Shown here one piece after another: positions 41,280 to 52,374 of a stretch of DNA of 64,000 nucleotides. The DNA comes from Stenotrophomonas raiganjensis (SeqCode). GTDB taxonomy: Bacteria > Pseudomonadota > Gammaproteobacteria > Xanthomonadales > Xanthomonadaceae. The stretch lies in the NCBI RefSeq assembly GCF_030658505.1, contig NZ_JAUTXR010000169.1:1-64000 (forward strand), in the 5' to 3' direction. Both the position numbers and the translations under genes were made by a program. The first letter of the stretch is position 1, and every line of letters starts with the position of its first letter. The notes beneath the pieces are model-generated. The model was not told the DNA's origin. It saw nothing but the letters and a program-made list of their open reading frames with translations, and ran no database searches.

Positions 41280-41717
41280 TTAGGCGGCGGAAGCGGCGTC
41301 GTCGCCGGCTTCGTTGTCAGCGGTGGTGGTGGACTCGCCTTCTTCGTCGTCACGACGACGGCGCTCACCGCGCTCCGGCTTGTCACCCTTCTCGTCCTTG
41401 CTCTTCATGATCAGCGACTGCTCGGTGTCAGCCTCGTCACGCTTGATGACCAGGTTGCGCAGCACGGCGTCGTTGAAGCGGAAGCTCTCGGTCAGTTCGT
41501 TCAGAACGGCCTGGTCGGCTTCGATGTTCAGCAGCACGTAGTGGGCCTTCACCAGGTTCTGGATCGGGTACGCCAGCTGACGACGGCCCCAGTCTTCCAG
41601 ACGGTGGATGGTGCCGTTGCCGTTCTCGACCAGCGACTTGTAGCGCTCGATCATGGCCGGGACCTGCTCGCTCTGGTCCGGGTGGACCATGAACACGATT
41701 TCGTAATGACGACTCAT
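41280..41717 (-). CDS. rpsF: 30S ribosomal protein S6
   Basis: The 145-residue protein starts at [18 protein letters not shown] behind a GAAAGG site. The S6 core ([48 protein letters not shown]) is intact. A charged C-terminal tail of ~45 residues ([20 protein letters not shown]...) resembles the glutamate-rich tails of other S6 proteins. First gene of the operon. Confidence 0.98.
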   Translation of the reverse strand: MSRHYEIVFMVHPDQSEQVPAMIERYKSLVENGNGTIHRLEDWGRRQLAYPIQNLVKAHYVLLNIEADQAVLNELTESFRFNDAVLRNLVIKRDEADTEQSLIMKSKDEKGDKPERGERRRRDDEEGESTTTADNEAGDDAASAA

Positions 41718-41888
41718 GTTTTTTTCTACCTTTCGGATGTGGCCTTGCGGCCGGACAGCCCCCCGCCGTTGAGACCGCGGTGGGGCAAGGATTCCCGCCG
41801 GGGAGGCAGGAAGCCGCGCATTATGGCGCAGATGGGGATGGCGGGCAACCGGGGGCACCCGACCTTCTGAACCGGGGTGCCCTGCCCC

Positions 41889-41943
41889 GGTGCCGATCAA
41901 GGTCGGCACCCACCAGGCGGGTAGCGCCGGGCCATGCCCGGCG
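41889..41943. repeat. Two REP palindromes
   Basis: GGTGCCGATCAAGGTCGGCACC (41889-41910) and the GTAG-headed CGCCGGGCCATGCCCGGCG (GTAG at 41921-41924, arms to 41943). They occupy the gap between rpsF and the iscA-like gene. Confidence 0.8.
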
Positions 41944-41960
41944 GGCGCCAAAGCCGCGCG

Positions 41961-42299
41961 TCAGGCCTTGTCGGCGTCGGTGGTGAAGCTCTCGCCGCAG
42001 CCACACTCGGCGGTGGCGTTCGGGTTGCTGAACGTGAAGGTCTCGCTCAGTCCGTGCTTGCCGAAGTCGATCACGGTGCCGTCCACCAGCGCCAGGCTCT
42101 TGGCATCGACGTAGATCTTCACGCCGTCCTGGTCGAACACGGTGTCGCCCTCGCGCTCGTCGCGGGCCAGGTCGGTCACGTGGCCCCAGCCGGAGCAACC
42201 GGTCTTGGTCACGCCGAAACGCAGGCCCAGCGCGCCGGGGGTCTGGGCGACAAAGCGCTGCACGCGCTCGAAGGCAATGGGGGTCAGGCTGACGGCCAT
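41961..42299 (-). CDS. iscA: IscA-type iron-sulfur cluster assembly protein
   Basis: The 112-residue A-type carrier starts at MAVSLTPIAFERV with GGAG upstream. The three conserved cysteines are in GCSGW and CGCGESF. The wording (GLRFGVTKTGCSG, GVKIYVDAKSLALVDGT, ETFTFSNPNA) is nearer to IscA than to ErpA or SufA. It binds and passes on [Fe-S] clusters or iron to target proteins. It stands alone here, without iscS/iscU. Confidence 0.8.
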   Translation of the reverse strand: MAVSLTPIAFERVQRFVAQTPGALGLRFGVTKTGCSGWGHVTDLARDEREGDTVFDQDGVKIYVDAKSLALVDGTVIDFGKHGLSETFTFSNPNATAECGCGESFTTDADKA

Positions 42300-42427
42300 G
42301 AGGCTACTCCAGAGGTACGGGGACATTATAAGGAGCCGTTGCCACGAAAAATGCCTCGCAAGCGGAACGCTGCAACCGGTAAACTCCCGTGTTCACAGAT
42401 CGAGTCGATCAGCAGAGGATTCAAGTC

Positions 42428-43822
<1,395 letters not shown>

Positions 43823-43852
43823 GCCCCATACGACCACGGAGGTACTGCCCCC

Positions 43853-44152
43853 ATGACCCTGTTCTTCGCCCTCTGTTTCGTCGGCGTTGCAGTGGCCGGG
43901 TTCAGTGCCTTCGTGATCTTCTGGCCGCTGACCCTGGTGCACGTGCGCGACCGCCATCCGGCGCTCGCCGCGCGCTTCGGCAGCGGCGCCTTCCTCAAGC
44001 CCGATGCCCTGGCCTGGCTGCTGCGACGCGACTATCGGCAGCAACCGGACCGCTCCTTGTCCGGGCTGGCGACACCGGCCTGGGTATCGCTGCTGACCCT
44101 GCTGGCCGGACTGGGCATGGCTGCCCTGCTCTGGCTGGCCTCGCTCTGGTAA
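43853..44152 (+). CDS. Small two-helix membrane protein
   Basis: The 99-residue protein has hydrophobic helices at both ends (FALCFVGVAVAGFSAFVIFWPL and LLTLLAGLGMAALLWLASLW) and a charged loop between. The start follows AGGTACTGCC, with GGAGG ten bases before the ATG. No family recognised. It is 30 bp after asnS and 7 bp before the next gene. Confidence 0.7.
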   Translation: MTLFFALCFVGVAVAGFSAFVIFWPLTLVHVRDRHPALAARFGSGAFLKPDALAWLLRRDYRQQPDRSLSGLATPAWVSLLTLLAGLGMAALLWLASLW

Positions 44153-44159
44153 TACGCTC

Positions 44160-44474
44160 ATGAATGACATCACCGCCTCGCGCGACAGCTGGTGGCTGGC
44201 CAGCCTCGGCAACACCCTGATCTGGGCGCGCCTGCGCGTTCGCCCAGCCGGCACCGCCGAAGTGCTGGACAGCGATGGCAACACGCTGAGCTATGACAGC
44301 GAAGACACCGCTCGTTCGCAGCTGTTCGACGCCGAGTTCGTCGAGTACGACGGCCTGGACGAGGAGGACGCGCTGGTGCGCGGCTTCAGCCTGCACGAAG
44401 TGCAGCCGCCGCAGGCCGACAGCGACGAGGGTCTGCGTGGCCGCATGATCCAGTCGCTGGGCGGGCGCGCCTGA
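44160..44474 (+). CDS. Small uncharacterised acidic protein
   Basis: The 104-residue soluble protein is rich in Asp and Glu (SYDSEDTARSQLFDAEFVEYDGLDEEDALV) with a tryptophan-rich N-terminus (DSWWLASLGNTLIW). No motif or domain recognised. It sits in a tightly spaced run, 7 bp from both neighbours, so it is probably co-transcribed. Confidence 0.7.
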   Translation: MNDITASRDSWWLASLGNTLIWARLRVRPAGTAEVLDSDGNTLSYDSEDTARSQLFDAEFVEYDGLDEEDALVRGFSLHEVQPPQADSDEGLRGRMIQSLGGRA

Positions 44475-44481
44475 CCCCTGC

Positions 44482-45120
44482 ATGTTCACCCCGCGCGCCT
44501 TCGCCGAGACCGACCTGCTCTGGCTGGACCGCCTGCTGGCGCGCGACCCGTTCGTTACCGTGCTCACCCCCGGCAGCGATGGCCTGCCGGAGCTGACCCG
44601 GATGCCGGTGCTGTACCGGCGTGACGGCGACCAGATCGAACTGCGCGGCCACTGGGCCCGCGCCAACCCGCAGTCGCGCCACAGCGGCGCGGCCAAGGTA
44701 CTGGTCGATGGCCCACACGGCTATGTCTCGGCCAGCTGGTATCCGGACAAGGAACCCGCTGCGCGGGTACCCACCTGGAACTACGCCGCCGCCGAGCTGC
44801 GCGGCCAGCTGCACACCTTCGACGACACCGACGCGCTGGCCGGACTGGTCGGCGCGATCAGCGACCACTTCGAAGCCAGCGTCGGCCAGGACTGGCAGTT
44901 CGATGCCACGCGTGCCGAGCATGGCCCCGAGCTGCGCGCCATCGTCGGCTTCCGTTTCCAGGTCGAACAGGTGCAGCTGAAGCTCAAGCTGAGCCAGAAC
45001 CATCCCGATGCCAACCAGCGCGCCGTAATCGCCGAGCTGGAACAGCTGGGCACCCCCGCTTCCACCGAGTTGGCGCAGTGGATGCGCTGGCACCGCGAAC
45101 AGGCCGCCCGCAGCGACTGA
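44482..45120 (+). CDS. PaiB-like FMN-binding negative regulator family protein
   Basis: The 212-residue protein matches the PaiB / putative FMN-binding family with the flavin-type split barrel: PVLYRRDGDQIELRGHWARANPQ, then the conserved VLVDGPHGYVSASWYPDK. PaiB of Bacillus represses degradative enzyme and sporulation genes. Flavin binding for the family is supported by structures of relatives. No paiA is adjacent, so a regulatory role is only inferred. Confidence 0.85.
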   Translation: MFTPRAFAETDLLWLDRLLARDPFVTVLTPGSDGLPELTRMPVLYRRDGDQIELRGHWARANPQSRHSGAAKVLVDGPHGYVSASWYPDKEPAARVPTWNYAAAELRGQLHTFDDTDALAGLVGAISDHFEASVGQDWQFDATRAEHGPELRAIVGFRFQVEQVQLKLKLSQNHPDANQRAVIAELEQLGTPASTELAQWMRWHREQAARSD

Positions 45121-45192
45121 ACGCCCCAGATTCCCGCAGCGCCGCAGCCGGATGGTTGCGGCGCGCCCCCACCCGACGCCAGGGACCCATAC

Positions 45193-45855
45193 ATGAAAGA
45201 CATCCACAAACTGCTGCAGAACAACCGCGACTGGGCCGACCGCATCGAGAAGGAAGACCCCGAGTTCTTCCACCAGCTGGCCAAGCAGCAGCATCCCGAG
45301 TACCTGTGGATCGGCTGCTCCGATTCGCGCGTGCCGGCCAACCAGATCATCGGCATGGCGCCAGGCGAAGTCTTCGTGCATCGCAACGTCGCCAACGTGG
45401 TGGCGCACAGCGACCTGAACTGCCTGAGCGTGGTGCAGTACGCGGTGGACCAGCTGAAGGTGAAGCACATCCTGATCGTCGGCCACTACGGCTGCGGCGG
45501 CGTGCATGCCTGCCTGCACAACACCCGCGTCGGCCTGGCCGACAACTGGCTGCGCCATGTGGGTGACGTGGTGCAGAAGCACCAGGGCATTCTCGATGCG
45601 ATCGAGGATGACGAACTGAAACACGCGCGCCTGTGCGAACTGAATGTGATCGAGCAGGTTGCCAACCTGTGCCGTTCGACCATCGTCGAGGACGCCTGGG
45701 CCCGCGGCCAGAAGCTGATGGTGCACGGCTGGGTCTACAGCCTGAAGAACGGCCGGGTCAGCGAAATGGGCATCGACGTCGGTGCACCGGAAGAGCTGAA
45801 GCCGGCCTATGAAAAGGCACTGTCCTATGTGCCGCGCCAGGGCCGGCGCGACTGA
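45193..45855 (+). CDS. can: Beta-class carbonic anhydrase
   Basis: The 220-residue enzyme interconverts CO2 and bicarbonate. Zinc ligands Cys42, His98 and Cys101 and the Asp44/Arg46 dyad ([18 protein letters not shown]) fall at the same positions as in E. coli Can. It is cytosolic, probably a homodimer or tetramer. It lies 20 bp before the 3-hydroxyanthranilate dioxygenase gene. Confidence 0.97.
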   Translation: MKDIHKLLQNNRDWADRIEKEDPEFFHQLAKQQHPEYLWIGCSDSRVPANQIIGMAPGEVFVHRNVANVVAHSDLNCLSVVQYAVDQLKVKHILIVGHYGCGGVHACLHNTRVGLADNWLRHVGDVVQKHQGILDAIEDDELKHARLCELNVIEQVANLCRSTIVEDAWARGQKLMVHGWVYSLKNGRVSEMGIDVGAPEELKPAYEKALSYVPRQGRRD

Positions 45856-45875
45856 CCTCCCTACGGACCACGACC

Positions 45876-46397
45876 ATGCTCGCCTCGCCGATCAACCTGC
45901 ACGCCTGGATCGAAGAAAACCGCCACCTGCTGAAACCCCCGGTGGGCAACAAGATGATCGACAACGGCGATTTCATCGTGATGGTGGTCGGCGGGCCGAA
46001 CTCGCGCACCGACTACCACTACGACGAAGGCCCGGAGTGGTTCTACCAGCTCGAAGGCGAGATGGTGCTGAAGGTGCAGGAAGACGGCGCGGTGCGTGAC
46101 ATTCCGATCCGCGCCGGCGAGATTTTCCTGCTGCCGGCCAGGGTGCCGCACTCGCCGCGGCGCCCGCCCGGCGGTGTCGGCCTGGTGGTCGAACGCAAGC
46201 GCCTGCCGCATGAGATGGACGGCGTGATCTGGCATTGCGAGCGCTGCAACCACAAACTGCACGAAGAGTTCTTCGCGCTGCAGAACATCGAGACCGACCT
46301 GCCGAAGGTGTTCGCGCGCTACCACGCCAGCCTGGAGCTGCGTACCTGCAGCGAATGCGGGCACGTGGACCCTCTGCCGGTGCCCGCGGCGGGTTGA
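45876..46397 (+). CDS. nbaC: 3-hydroxyanthranilate 3,4-dioxygenase
   Basis: The 173-residue cupin enzyme of the kynurenine pathway opens the ring of 3-hydroxyanthranilate; the product cyclises to quinolinate, a precursor of NAD. Metal ligands His48, Glu54 and His92 lie in [18 protein letters not shown] and PHSPRRPP. The C-terminal four-Cys rubredoxin-like iron site (HCERCN, CSECG) typical of bacterial forms is present. The kynureninase and kynurenine monooxygenase genes follow after a REP dimer. Confidence 0.96.
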   Translation: MLASPINLHAWIEENRHLLKPPVGNKMIDNGDFIVMVVGGPNSRTDYHYDEGPEWFYQLEGEMVLKVQEDGAVRDIPIRAGEIFLLPARVPHSPRRPPGGVGLVVERKRLPHEMDGVIWHCERCNHKLHEEFFALQNIETDLPKVFARYHASLELRTCSECGHVDPLPVPAAG

Positions 46398-46409
46398 CCA
46401 CCTGCTTCT

Positions 46410-46469
46410 GTAGAGCCGAGCCCATGCTCGGCAGTGGGCCCACGTAGCCGAGCATGGGCTCGGCTCTAC
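46410..46469. repeat. SMAG REP inverted dimer
   Basis: The GTAG head (46410-46413) with GAGCCGAGCCCATGCTCGGC is followed by a 17-base spacer. The inverse unit AGCCGAGCATGGGCTCGGCT ends with CTAC at 46466-46469. It separates the dioxygenase from kynU. Confidence 0.9.
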
Positions 46470-46557
46470 AGGTTCGGCGGCAGGCACGCATCCCCGCCAC
46501 CGGCTACGCCGTGCCAGGCGCTACACTGGCGGTCCCGTTGCAGCCTGTTGCCCGACC

Positions 46558-47832
46558 ATGTCCGACCTGCTCAGCCGCACCCACGCCATCGCCCTGGACG
46601 CCGCCGATCCGCTGCGCCCGCTGCGTAACGAATTCCTGATTCCACGCCACGGCGGCGGTGAGCAGACCTACTTCGTCGGCAACTCGCTGGGCCTGCAGCC
46701 GCGCGGTGCACAGGCGGCCGTGCAGGAAGTGATGAAGCAGTGGGGTGAGCTGGCGGTGGAAGGCCACTTCACCGGCCCGACGCAGTGGCTGTCCTACCAC
46801 CGCCTGGTGAGTGCGCAGCTGGCCCGCGTGGTCGGCGCGCTGCCCAGCGAAGTGGTGGCGATGAACACGCTGAGCGTGAACCTGCACCTGATGATGGTCA
46901 GCTTCTACCGGCCATCCGCGCAGCGCCCGGTGATCCTTATGGAAGCCGGCGCGTTCCCGACCGACCGCCATGCGGTGGAAGCACAGATCCGCTTCCACGG
47001 TTTCGACCCGGCCGAGTGCCTGGTGGAAGTGCAGCCGGACGAGGCCAATGGCACGATCTCGCTGACAGCGATCGAGCGCGCCATCGCCGAGCACGGCCCA
47101 CGCCTGGCGCTGGTGCTGTGGCCGGGCGTGCAGTACCGCACCGGCCAGGCCTTCGACCTGGATGCGATCACCCGTGCCGCCCGCCTGCAGGGCGCGCGCA
47201 TCGGCTTCGACCTGGCACATTCGGTCGGCAACCTGCCGCTGCGCCTGCATGACGTGGCGCCCGATTTCGCCGTGTGGTGCCACTACAAATACCTCAACAG
47301 CGGCCCGGGCGCGGTGGCCGGCGCGTTCGTGCACGAGCGCCACCATCGCGATGCCACCCTGCCGCGCTTTGCCGGCTGGTGGGGCCATGAGGAATCCACC
47401 CGCTTCCAGATGGCACCCCAGTTCACCCCCGCCATCGGTGCCGAAGGCTGGCAGCTCAGCAATCCGCCGATCCTCGGCCTGGCGCCGCTGCGCGCCTCGC
47501 TGGACCTGTTCGAGCGTGCCGGAATGGACGCGCTGCGCAGCAAGTCGCTGGCGTTGACCGGCATGCTCGAAGCGCTGGTACGCGCGCGCCTGTCCGGCGT
47601 GCTCGACATCATCACGCCGGCCGAGCCGCAGCGCCGTGGCTGCCAGCTGTCATTGCGGGTGATCGGTGGCCGCGAGCGCGGACGCGCACTGTTTGAGCAC
47701 CTGCGTGGCATCGGCGTGCTCGGCGACTGGCGCGAACCCGATGTGATCCGCATCTCGCCCACCCCGCTCTACAACCGCTACCTGGACGTGCACCACTTCG
47801 TCGAGGAAGTGGAAGCCTGGGCCGGCCTCTGA
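46558..47832 (+). CDS. kynU: Kynureninase
   Basis: The 424-residue PLP enzyme cleaves 3-hydroxykynurenine to 3-hydroxyanthranilate and alanine. The cofactor Lys244 lies in CHYKYLNSGPG. The start follows no strong ribosome-binding site, but the N-terminal order (FVGNSLGLQPRGAQAAVQEVMKQWG) matches the family. With kmo (next) and nbaC (before) it forms three consecutive steps of the route to quinolinate. Confidence 0.97.
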   Translation: MSDLLSRTHAIALDAADPLRPLRNEFLIPRHGGGEQTYFVGNSLGLQPRGAQAAVQEVMKQWGELAVEGHFTGPTQWLSYHRLVSAQLARVVGALPSEVVAMNTLSVNLHLMMVSFYRPSAQRPVILMEAGAFPTDRHAVEAQIRFHGFDPAECLVEVQPDEANGTISLTAIERAIAEHGPRLALVLWPGVQYRTGQAFDLDAITRAARLQGARIGFDLAHSVGNLPLRLHDVAPDFAVWCHYKYLNSGPGAVAGAFVHERHHRDATLPRFAGWWGHEESTRFQMAPQFTPAIGAEGWQLSNPPILGLAPLRASLDLFERAGMDALRSKSLALTGMLEALVRARLSGVLDIITPAEPQRRGCQLSLRVIGGRERGRALFEHLRGIGVLGDWREPDVIRISPTPLYNRYLDVHHFVEEVEAWAGL

Positions 47833-47863
47833 GCCGGCCCCTCCCCTACTGCTGGACAGTTCG

Positions 47864-49231
47864 TTGATCGCACACGCTTCCCGCTCGTTGAGCATTATCG
47901 GCGCCGGCCTTGCCGGCTCCCTGCTGGCCATCCTGCTGTCACGGCAAGGCTGGCGCATCACCCTGTACGAACGCCGTGGCGATCCGCGCATTGCCGACTA
48001 CGAAAGCGGCCGTTCGATCAACCTGGCCCTGGCCGAACGCGGACGCAACGCACTGCGCCAGGCGGGGGTGGAAGACGAGGTGATGGCGCGCGCGGTGATG
48101 ATGCGCGGGCGCATGGTGCATCCACGCGACGGGCAACCGCAGCTGCAGCGCTATGGCCGCGACGACAGCGAAGTGATCTGGTCGATCCATCGCAGCGATC
48201 TGAACACCACGCTGCTGGAACTGGCCGAACAGGCCGGTGCCACCGTGCACTTCCATCGCCGCCTGCATACCGTGGATTTCGACGCGGGCTACGCGCGTTT
48301 CATCGATGACCGTGACGACAGCCCGCACGACATCCGCTTCGACACCCTGATCGGTGCCGACGGCGCGGGCTCGGCACTGCGCGCGGCAATGAACCGGCGC
48401 GCCCCGCTGGGCGAGGACATCGCCTTCCTCGACCATTCGTACAAGGAACTGGAGATTCCGCCTGCAGCCGACGGCGGCTTCCGCATCGAGCGCAACGCGC
48501 TGCACATCTGGCCGCGCGGCCACTACATGTGCATCGCGTTGCCCAATCACGAAGGCACTTTCACCGTCACCCTGTTCCTGCCCAACCAGGGCGATCCCAG
48601 CTTTGCCACGGTCAATACCGGTGCGCAGGCCGAGGCGCTGTTCGCGCGCGAGTTTGCCGATACCGTGCCGCTGATCCCGAACCTGCGTGCGGACTGGGAA
48701 CAGCACCCGCCGGGCCTGCTCGGCACGCTCTCCCTGGAACGCTGGCACCAGCAGGGCCGCGCCGTGCTGATTGGTGACGCCGCGCATGCGATGGTGCCGT
48801 TCCACGGCCAGGGCATGAACTGCGCGTTCGAGGACTGTGTTGCACTGGCCCGTCACCTGATGGAAGCCGACAACCTGGAAGGCGCGTTCGCAGCCTTCGA
48901 GAGCGAGCGCAAGCCGAACGCGCGCGCGATCCAGCAGATGGCGCTGGACAACTATCTGGAAATGCGCGACCGCGTCGCCGATCCCGCCTTCCTGCTGCAG
49001 CGCGAGCTGGAACAGGAACTGCAGCGGCGCTGGCCGACCCGGTTTGTGCCGCATTACACGATGGTCACCTTCCTGCACACGCCCTACGCCGAGGCGCTGC
49101 GCCGCACCGAACTGCAACGCGACCTGCTGGCTGAAGCCACCGCAGGTCACGATTCACTGGACAACATCGACTGGGCCGCACTGGAAGCGCAGATTCACGC
49201 GCACCTGCCGGTCCTGGAGGGCGCGCACTGA
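47864..49231 (+). CDS. kmo: Kynurenine 3-monooxygenase
   Basis: The 455-residue FAD enzyme hydroxylates kynurenine at position 3 with NADPH and oxygen. The FAD motif GAGLAGS (residues 13-19) and FAD-ribityl motif LIGDAAHAMVPFHGQGMN are intact. The start is a TTG at 47864, because no ATG lies in frame upstream of the FAD motif. A C-terminal membrane segment as in eukaryotic KMO is absent. The stop overlaps the sbcB start (TGATG). Confidence 0.95.
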   Translation: MIAHASRSLSIIGAGLAGSLLAILLSRQGWRITLYERRGDPRIADYESGRSINLALAERGRNALRQAGVEDEVMARAVMMRGRMVHPRDGQPQLQRYGRDDSEVIWSIHRSDLNTTLLELAEQAGATVHFHRRLHTVDFDAGYARFIDDRDDSPHDIRFDTLIGADGAGSALRAAMNRRAPLGEDIAFLDHSYKELEIPPAADGGFRIERNALHIWPRGHYMCIALPNHEGTFTVTLFLPNQGDPSFATVNTGAQAEALFAREFADTVPLIPNLRADWEQHPPGLLGTLSLERWHQQGRAVLIGDAAHAMVPFHGQGMNCAFEDCVALARHLMEADNLEGAFAAFESERKPNARAIQQMALDNYLEMRDRVADPAFLLQRELEQELQRRWPTRFVPHYTMVTFLHTPYAEALRRTELQRDLLAEATAGHDSLDNIDWAALEAQIHAHLPVLEGAH

Positions 49232-50670
49232 TGGCTGACAGCTTCCTGTTCTACGATCTGGAAACCTTCGGCCAGGACCCACGGCGCACGCGCATCTCGC
49301 AGTACGCCGCGATCCGTACCGACGCCGACCTCAACGAGATCGACACCCCGGTCAGTTTCTTCGTGCGTCCGGCCGACGACCTGCTGCCCTCGCCGATGGC
49401 CACCCTGGTCACCGGCATCACCCCGCAGCAGGCCCTGGCCGAGGGCATCAGCGAGGCCGAAGCCTTCGACCGCATCAACGAACAGCTGTCGCGCCCTGGC
49501 ACCTGCGCGCTGGGCTACAACACACTGCGCTTCGACGACGAGTTCGTCCGCTACGGCCTGTTCCGCAATTTCCACGACCCCTATGAGCGCGAGTGGCGCA
49601 ACGGCAATTCGCGCTGGGACCTGCTGGACATGCTGCGACTGATGCGCGCGATGCGGCCGGATGGCATCCAGTGGCCGCTGCGCGAGGACGGCGCCACCTC
49701 GTTCAAGCTCGAGCACCTGGCCGAGGCCAACAATGTACGCGAAGGCGATGCGCACGAAGCACTGTCCGACGTGCGCGCCACCATCGGCATGGCACGCCTG
49801 TTCAAGCAGTCGCAACCGCGCCTGTGGGAGTACGCGCTGAAGCTGCGCGACAAGCGCTTCGTCGGCAGCCTGCTGGACGTGGCCGCGATGAAGCCGGTGC
49901 TGCACATTTCCATGCGCTACCCCGCCAGCCGCCTGTGCGCGGCGCCGGTGCTGCCGCTGGCCGTGCACCCCACCATCAACAACCGGGTGATCGTGTTCGA
50001 CCTGGAAGGCGAGATCGACGATCTGCTGGAACTGCCGGCCGAGGTGATCGCGCAGCGCCTGTACATGCGCGCCAGCGAGCTGCCCGAAGGCGTCGCACGG
50101 GTGCCGCTGAAGGAGGTGCACCTGAACAAGGTGCCGGCGCTGATCGCCTGGAACCACCTGCGTGCCGATGACCACGCGCGACTCGGGCTGGACGTGGCCG
50201 CGATCGAGGCCAAGGTGGAGCGCCTGCGCGCGTTCGCCCCGCAACTGGCCGAGAAGGCGCGCCAGGTCTACAACCAGCCGCGCGTGGCCACCGTGGCCGA
50301 TGTCGATGCATCGCTGTACGACGGCTTCCTCGGCAACGGCGACAAGCCCCTGCTGGCGCTGGCCCGCACCACGGCGCCGGAACAGCTGGCCGCGCTGGAA
50401 GGCCGCTTCCGCGACCCGCGCCTGCCCGAACTGCTGTTCCGCTACCGTGCGCGCAACCATCCCGGCAGCCTCGCGCCGGCTGAACGCGAGCGCTGGCAGG
50501 ATTACCGCCGCCAGCGCCTGCTCGGAGACGCCGGCCTGGGCGAACTCAACCTGCCCCAGTACCAGCAGCAGCTCGATGCACTGGCCGCCGAAGCACCCGA
50601 TGACACCCGGCGCCAGGCCCTGCTGCAATCGCTGCGCGACTGGGGCCAGCACCTGCAGGAGACGCTGTGA
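49231..50670 (+). CDS. sbcB: Exodeoxyribonuclease I
   Basis: The 479-residue DEDD-family 3'-5' exonuclease degrades single-stranded DNA in mismatch and recombination repair. Asp9 and Glu11 lie in FYDLETFG, and the exonuclease fold continues with the DAHEALSDVRATIGMARL motif. The C-terminal part carries the ExoI SH3-like and helical domains. The start overlaps the kmo stop and the stop overlaps the DUF2461 start (GTGA). Confidence 0.96.
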   Translation: MADSFLFYDLETFGQDPRRTRISQYAAIRTDADLNEIDTPVSFFVRPADDLLPSPMATLVTGITPQQALAEGISEAEAFDRINEQLSRPGTCALGYNTLRFDDEFVRYGLFRNFHDPYEREWRNGNSRWDLLDMLRLMRAMRPDGIQWPLREDGATSFKLEHLAEANNVREGDAHEALSDVRATIGMARLFKQSQPRLWEYALKLRDKRFVGSLLDVAAMKPVLHISMRYPASRLCAAPVLPLAVHPTINNRVIVFDLEGEIDDLLELPAEVIAQRLYMRASELPEGVARVPLKEVHLNKVPALIAWNHLRADDHARLGLDVAAIEAKVERLRAFAPQLAEKARQVYNQPRVATVADVDASLYDGFLGNGDKPLLALARTTAPEQLAALEGRFRDPRLPELLFRYRARNHPGSLAPAERERWQDYRRQRLLGDAGLGELNLPQYQQQLDALAAEAPDDTRRQALLQSLRDWGQHLQETL

Positions 50671-51353
50671 GCACTTACTTCTCGGACGCCAGCTTCAAGT
50701 TCCTGCGCAGCCTTGCGCGGCACAACGACAAAGCCTGGTTCAACGACCACCGCCAGCAGTACGAAGACCACGTGCGGCAGCCGTTCCTGCGCCTGCTGGG
50801 TGACCTGCAGCCGGCGCTGGCCGAGGTCAGCGAGCACTTCCGCGCCGACACCCGTGGCGTCGGTGGCTCGCTGTTCCGCATCCATCGCGACGCACGCTTT
50901 TCCAATGACAAGTCGCCATACAAGACCTGGCAGGGCGCTCGACTGTTCCATGAGCGCCGCCGCGAAGTGGCCGCGCCTTCGTTCTACGTGCACCTGCAAC
51001 CTGGCGAGAGCTTCGTCGGCGCCGGCCTGTGGCATCCGGAACCGGAAACCCAGCGCCGGGTGCGCCACTTCATCCTCGACAACCCGGGCAGCTGGAAGGC
51101 CGCGGCACATGCACCGGCCCTGCGCAAGCGCTTTGATTTCGAGGAGAGCGAGAAGCTGGTGCGGCCTCCGCGCGGCTTCCCGGCCGATTTCGAGTTCATC
51201 GACGACCTCAAGCACCGCAACTGGGTGATGTGGCGCTCGCTGGACGACGCCACGATGACCGGACCGCGCCTGCTGTCCACGCTGGGCAAGGACCTGGCTG
51301 GGCTCGGCCCGTTCGTCGACTACCTGTGCGCCGCGCTGGACCTGGAGTTCTGA
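50667..51353 (+). CDS. DUF2461 protein
   Basis: The 228-residue protein, starting at a GTG that overlaps the sbcB stop, matches DUF2461 (TIGR02453). The family pattern FKFLRSLARHNDKAWFNDHRQQYE, IHRDARFSNDKSPYKTWQGA and the conserved FYVHLQPGESFVGAGLWHPE are seen. The biochemical role of the family is unknown. The stop overlaps the next start (TGATG). Confidence 0.9.
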   Translation: MSTYFSDASFKFLRSLARHNDKAWFNDHRQQYEDHVRQPFLRLLGDLQPALAEVSEHFRADTRGVGGSLFRIHRDARFSNDKSPYKTWQGARLFHERRREVAAPSFYVHLQPGESFVGAGLWHPEPETQRRVRHFILDNPGSWKAAAHAPALRKRFDFEESEKLVRPPRGFPADFEFIDDLKHRNWVMWRSLDDATMTGPRLLSTLGKDLAGLGPFVDYLCAALDLEF

Positions 51354-52333
51354 TGCCGCTGGCGCAGCAACACCGCACGCTTGGCCGGACCGGCCTGCGG
51401 GTATCGCCGGTAGGCCTGGGCTGCTCGGGCTTCTGGGGGCACCGCCGGTTTTCCGAGCAGGCGGCGGCCAACGTGGTCGAGCACGCGCTGGCGCAGGGCG
51501 TGAATCTGTTGGATACGGGCCACAACTACTCGGGATTCCACGCCGAGCCGCGCCTGGGCCGCATACTGCGGCCGCTGCTGAAGCAGTACCCACGCCATTC
51601 GCTGGTGATCTCCAGCAAGGGCGGCACGCTCACCGGCCAGGCGGGCATCGGCGGTGGCGAGCAACGCAACTTCTCCCCCGCTGCGATCACCGCCAGTTGC
51701 GAGGCCTCGCTGCGCAATCTCGGCCTGGACTACCTCGATATCTACCAGCTGCACGGTGCCAGCCAGCATGACGTCAACGACGAGCTGCTGGCCGCTCTGC
51801 AACGCCTGCGCGAGCGCGGGCTCATCCGCCACGCTGGCATCAACACGCATACTGCATCGACCCTGCGCTGGATGATCGACCATCCCACGCTGTTCGACGT
51901 GGTGCTGCTCGACTACAACGCCCTTCAGCAGGATCGAGAACCGCTCATCGATCAATTGCACGCGGCCGGCATCGGTGTACTGGCCGGCACCGTGCTGGCG
52001 CAGGGCCACCTGCTGCCCGCGCGCCCGCGCCTGCCACGCCCCGCGGATGCCTGGTATCTTGCGCGCGCCTGGCTCAAGCCCAGCAGCCGTCACCTGATGC
52101 GCAGCGCACGCCGGATGCGGAATGCAGTGGGCGCGATCAAGAGCCAGCGCCCGGCGCAGACCGCGTTCGCTTACGCGCTCGGCCACCCCGGCGTGGCCAG
52201 CGGCATCCTCGGCACCACCCGCACCCAGAGCCTGGACGAAGTGCTGGCAACGCGCCTGGAAGCGCTGACGGCAACCGAACGCCAGCGGCTGGTGGACGCA
52301 TTCGATGACGGCCGCGGCTCGCCCAGTCATTGA
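51353..52333 (+). CDS. Aldo/keto reductase family oxidoreductase
   Basis: The 326-residue TIM-barrel enzyme has the AKR tetrad: Asp and Tyr in LDTGHNYSG, Lys in VISSKGG and His in IYQLHG. It reduces aldehydes or ketones with NADPH; the substrate is unknown. The ATG overlaps the upstream TGA by one base, continuing the chain of coupled genes from kmo. Confidence 0.92.
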   Translation: MPLAQQHRTLGRTGLRVSPVGLGCSGFWGHRRFSEQAAANVVEHALAQGVNLLDTGHNYSGFHAEPRLGRILRPLLKQYPRHSLVISSKGGTLTGQAGIGGGEQRNFSPAAITASCEASLRNLGLDYLDIYQLHGASQHDVNDELLAALQRLRERGLIRHAGINTHTASTLRWMIDHPTLFDVVLLDYNALQQDREPLIDQLHAAGIGVLAGTVLAQGHLLPARPRLPRPADAWYLARAWLKPSSRHLMRSARRMRNAVGAIKSQRPAQTAFAYALGHPGVASGILGTTRTQSLDEVLATRLEALTATERQRLVDAFDDGRGSPSH

Positions 52334-52374
52334 ATCTTCACCCGCAGCTGCCACCGTTGCGGCAGTCTGGCAGC

